NCBI GenBank assembly: GCA_050289805.1
Contig: JBNKGL010000003.1
Span: 62,001 to 126,000, forward strand
Direction of reading: 5' to 3'
DNA from: JAUILA01 sp050289805
Lineage (GTDB): Bacteria; Bacteroidota; Bacteroidia; Cytophagales; Cyclobacteriaceae
DNA: 64,000 nucleotides
Below, piece by piece: positions 61,837 through 64,000 of the stretch. The notes under the pieces are model-generated. The model was not told the origin of the DNA, made no database searches, and saw only the letters and a program-made list of their open reading frames with translations. The position numbers and the translations under genes are program-made. Numbering within the stretch: the stretch's first letter is position 1; each line of letters begins with the position of its first letter.

Positions 61837-63894
61837 TCATTTGACACCTGTTACCTTGAATTCAACGCGACGGTTGATCTCACGGCCTTCAGCCTCATCG
61901 TCATTGCTGGCCAATGGCTTTTCTTCACCAAAGCCCACAGAAACAATCCTGCGTGAATCGATGCCCTTGTTCACCAGGAAGTTCTTTACTGCATTCGCCC
62001 TTCGTTGTGACAAGTCGAGGTTATACGCCTTGGAACCAATATTATCAGTATGACCTGAAATTTCAATTACCATTCCAGGATTCTGCGCCATCATTGTTTC
62101 AAGCTTATTCAGCTCGCTGTAGCTTTCATCCTTGAACGTGGCTTTATCAAAATCAAAATAAATATTCCGGAGAACTTTCCGTGTCCCCAATTCAAGTTTC
62201 CTGAGACGAACTGTTCGCTCCATAACCGATGATTCTGAACTTGCCGCCAGGGATCCCAGGTCAATGTCTTCAAATAAATAACCGTCCTTCTCCACAGACA
62301 GCCTGTATGATTTTGGGGTTGACTGCCGTATCATAAAACGATACTTACCCAGATCTTCCCTGCTTTTTCCGGCAACCATATTATCCGGAATACTCTGAAC
62401 ACTTACTTTCGCATCCGTAGGATTTCCGGCTTCATCCAGCACATTCACCACCACTTCCAGAGGTTCTGTTTTCTTCTCAGTTACATTCACAGCCGTTTCT
62501 AAATCCGTTTTAACCTGCTCAATACTATCAGGTTCAACATCCCTGCTTGCCAGCGCTTCCATCTCTTCATCGCTCAGAATCGTAACCATATAGATATCGG
62601 TATATCCAAGACCATCTTCACGAACAGAGGCGTAATAACCTCTTTGTCCGTCCTTAGTACTTACGAAATAGATATCATCATCCGGCGTATTGATTGGGAA
62701 GCCGAGGTTTTCAGGGTCAGTCCATTCATTATTTGCACTGTCATATTCAGACCTGAAGATATCATATCCCCCCATGCCCTTTCGGCCACGTGTACTGAAA
62801 TAAAGTGTTTTTCCATCATAGTCGATAAACGGACCGTCATCATCATATTCGGTATTGATGGTCGGACCAAGATTCTTTGAACGACCCCATTCACCGCGTG
62901 CATCCTTCACACTGACATAAATATCAGATCCACCGAAACCGCCTGGTCTGTCGCTGGCAAAAAACAAAATTGTTCCATCAGGAGAAATGGAAATAGAGCT
63001 TTCCTTAAATCCTTCTGAATTTATATTCTCACTGAGTGGCTCAGGATAGGACCATGAGCCATCCTCATTGCGGTTAGACACATAGATGTCCCCGTTGTTT
63101 TCGTCTTTGTAAATGAACAGCTGTTCTCCATCCGCCGATAGTGCAAGGTTTGAATCGTGATATTCTGTATTCACAGTATTCCCGATGTTCATGGCCGATG
63201 ACCACACGCCATTTTCCTTGGTGGCCATGAAAATATCTTCATATGGCTTGTTATCCTTAAACACATTCTCATTGAGGTTGCCATCTCTTCTACGGGTTGT
63301 GAATATCATCAATGTTTCATCCTCATTGAGCACCGGCGCATATTCCTCATACTCCGTATTGATGGCATTCCCAATATTTACAATCGAATAATGGGCCGGA
63401 TTGGCGACATATTCCTTCGCATTGCTGCACTCGTAAATGCGTCGTGTAACCTCTGTCAGTTCAACTTTATCAATGCCACGGTAACCATCTTCCTGTTTCA
63501 GCTTATTCAGATACCGGTTATAATAAGCCAGTGCATTATCGAAATCCATTCCGTACTGGTAGCTGCGTCCAATCTGGTACATGATATCAAACCTGTAATT
63601 AGGGTCCAGTTCCAGGACCTTCAGAAAATATTTTACTGCACGGTCTTTCCCAATGGTTTTCAGATGAAAATCTCCAGCCATCCAGTTTGCTTTCACATTC
63701 GTAGGATCAGCTTCTGCGGCAAGCACATACAAGTCACGGGCATCAACCATCGCAGCTGTTGCCTCCATGATCAGTTCTGCCTGATTGATGTATTCCTCTG
63801 CGAGTTCCTTATCGCTTTGCTCCTGTGCAAAAAGGGATGTTGATAAACTGAGCAGAAAAACGGTAAAAAATAGTAAAACGCGTTTTTGTATCAT
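61837..63894 (-). CDS. TPR-PD40-CRD-OmpA outer-membrane protein, PorE-like architecture
   Basis: 685 aa from the ATG at 63894, which gives signal peptide MIQKRVLLFFTVFLLSLSTSLFAQ; a frame extension to 63963 is unlikely. TPRs (about 25-130: ARDLYVLAAEADPTNVKANWMAGDFHL, FDNALAYYNRYLNKL) are followed by PD40 propeller blades (about 150-420: LNEDETLMIFTTRRRDGN, ISPDGTILFFASDRPGGFGGSDIYVS, DYDGKTLYFSTRGRKGMGGYDIFRS), a carboxypeptidase-regulatory-like beta domain (about 475-560) and an OmpA peptidoglycan-binding domain (IYFDFDKATFKDES, ISGHTDNIGSKAYNLDLSQRRANAVKNFL). This order equals that of PorE, which ties the type IX machinery to peptidoglycan; other OmpA proteins share it, so PorE identity is probable rather than proven. 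Confidence 0.85.
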   Translation of the reverse strand: MIQKRVLLFFTVFLLSLSTSLFAQEQSDKELAEEYINQAELIMEATAAMVDARDLYVLAAEADPTNVKANWMAGDFHLKTIGKDRAVKYFLKVLELDPNYRFDIMYQIGRSYQYGMDFDNALAYYNRYLNKLKQEDGYRGIDKVELTEVTRRIYECSNAKEYVANPAHYSIVNIGNAINTEYEEYAPVLNEDETLMIFTTRRRDGNLNENVFKDNKPYEDIFMATKENGVWSSAMNIGNTVNTEYHDSNLALSADGEQLFIYKDENNGDIYVSNRNEDGSWSYPEPLSENINSEGFKESSISISPDGTILFFASDRPGGFGGSDIYVSVKDARGEWGRSKNLGPTINTEYDDDGPFIDYDGKTLYFSTRGRKGMGGYDIFRSEYDSANNEWTDPENLGFPINTPDDDIYFVSTKDGQRGYYASVREDGLGYTDIYMVTILSDEEMEALASRDVEPDSIEQVKTDLETAVNVTEKKTEPLEVVVNVLDEAGNPTDAKVSVQSIPDNMVAGKSREDLGKYRFMIRQSTPKSYRLSVEKDGYLFEDIDLGSLAASSESSVMERTVRLRKLELGTRKVLRNIYFDFDKATFKDESYSELNKLETMMAQNPGMVIEISGHTDNIGSKAYNLDLSQRRANAVKNFLVNKGIDSRRIVSVGFGEEKPLASNDDEAEGREINRRVEFKVTGVK

Positions 63895-64000
63895 TTCTGG
63901 CGATATTTGCAGATCATTATGGTTATCTCTAAAAAAATAGCAGCCAGGGACTGCCTTTACCATACTAAATAAAGGACAATAAACGATAAAATTCCCAAAT
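63895..64000. other. Upstream region of the OmpA-family gene to window end
   Basis: 106 bp that must contain the promoter of the minus-strand OmpA-family gene. I find no clear -33/-7 pair and no gene. Confidence 0.3.

Noticed and set aside
1..64000. CRISPR arrays, insertion sequences, prophage or integrated elements
   Set aside because: No regularly spaced repeats, transposase, integrase or phage structural genes were seen; the tRNA genes have no adjacent integrase.

Overview
The window is a chromosomal segment of a Bacteroidota bacterium; I cannot fix the class or order. The evidence is family content (RsfS-FtsH, Bacteroidota-type LpxH, PorT-like and PorE-like type IX secretion proteins, OMP_b-brl and PD40 proteins, SpoIIE-type sensors), promoters of the TTTG-N19-TAnnTTTG type, and near absence of strong Shine-Dalgarno sequences. 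I see no insertion sequences, phage genes, CRISPR arrays or rRNA. Two tRNA-Arg genes lie near 41 kb.

Layout. 1-426: 5' part of hflX. 0.6-7 kb: surface polysaccharide genes (glycosyltransferase, RfbC, Wza-like lipoprotein, Wzc-like tyrosine kinase, CpsB-like phosphatase, nucleotide-sugar epimerase). 7-14.5 kb: TPR protein, phosphosulfolactate synthase, PopT/DUF368, AroE, UvrB, HtrA. 14.5-18 kb: ALDH7-type dehydrogenase, a CheY-like regulator and an unrecognised helical protein. 18.4-21.3 kb (minus): a two-gene unit of a polytopic membrane protein with duplicated Asp/His motifs and a secreted, membrane-anchored His/Met-rich partner. 21.4-27.4 kb (minus): three secreted beta-propeller proteins. 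27.5-32.5 kb: BirA, RsfS, FtsH, LpxH and a small propeller-like protein. 33.6-36.6 kb: sigma-54 regulator, histidine kinase, acyl carrier protein. 36.6-40.7 kb: divergent gamma-glutamyltransferase and M1 metallopeptidase. 41.5-46.7 kb: porin-like protein, TonB-receptor-like protein, DUF456, saccharopine dehydrogenase. 46.8 kb: cytidine deaminase.

47.5-58.9 kb holds the most unusual block: nine co-directional genes for CheR, CheB, a GAF membrane protein, a large HAMP/GAF/PAS/PP2C sensor phosphatase (SiaA-like), a SiaB-like kinase, a SiaC-like regulatory phosphoprotein, a TerB-ABCG transporter fusion and two exported proteins, ending at a strong terminator. It looks like a SiaABC partner-switching module without the diguanylate cyclase SiaD, with methylation enzymes and an ABC transporter in its place.

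58.9-64 kb: esterase, YdfG-like dehydrogenase, PorT-like protein, UbiE/MenG, and a TPR-PD40-OmpA protein with PorE architecture.

The two main candidates for undescribed biology are the 18.4-21.3 kb pair, whose first D-x3-H-x12-H motif has the spacing I recall for the PmoC copper site, and the CheRB-SiaABC-ABC locus. Both interpretations rest on motifs and gene order only; no database search or structure prediction was run.
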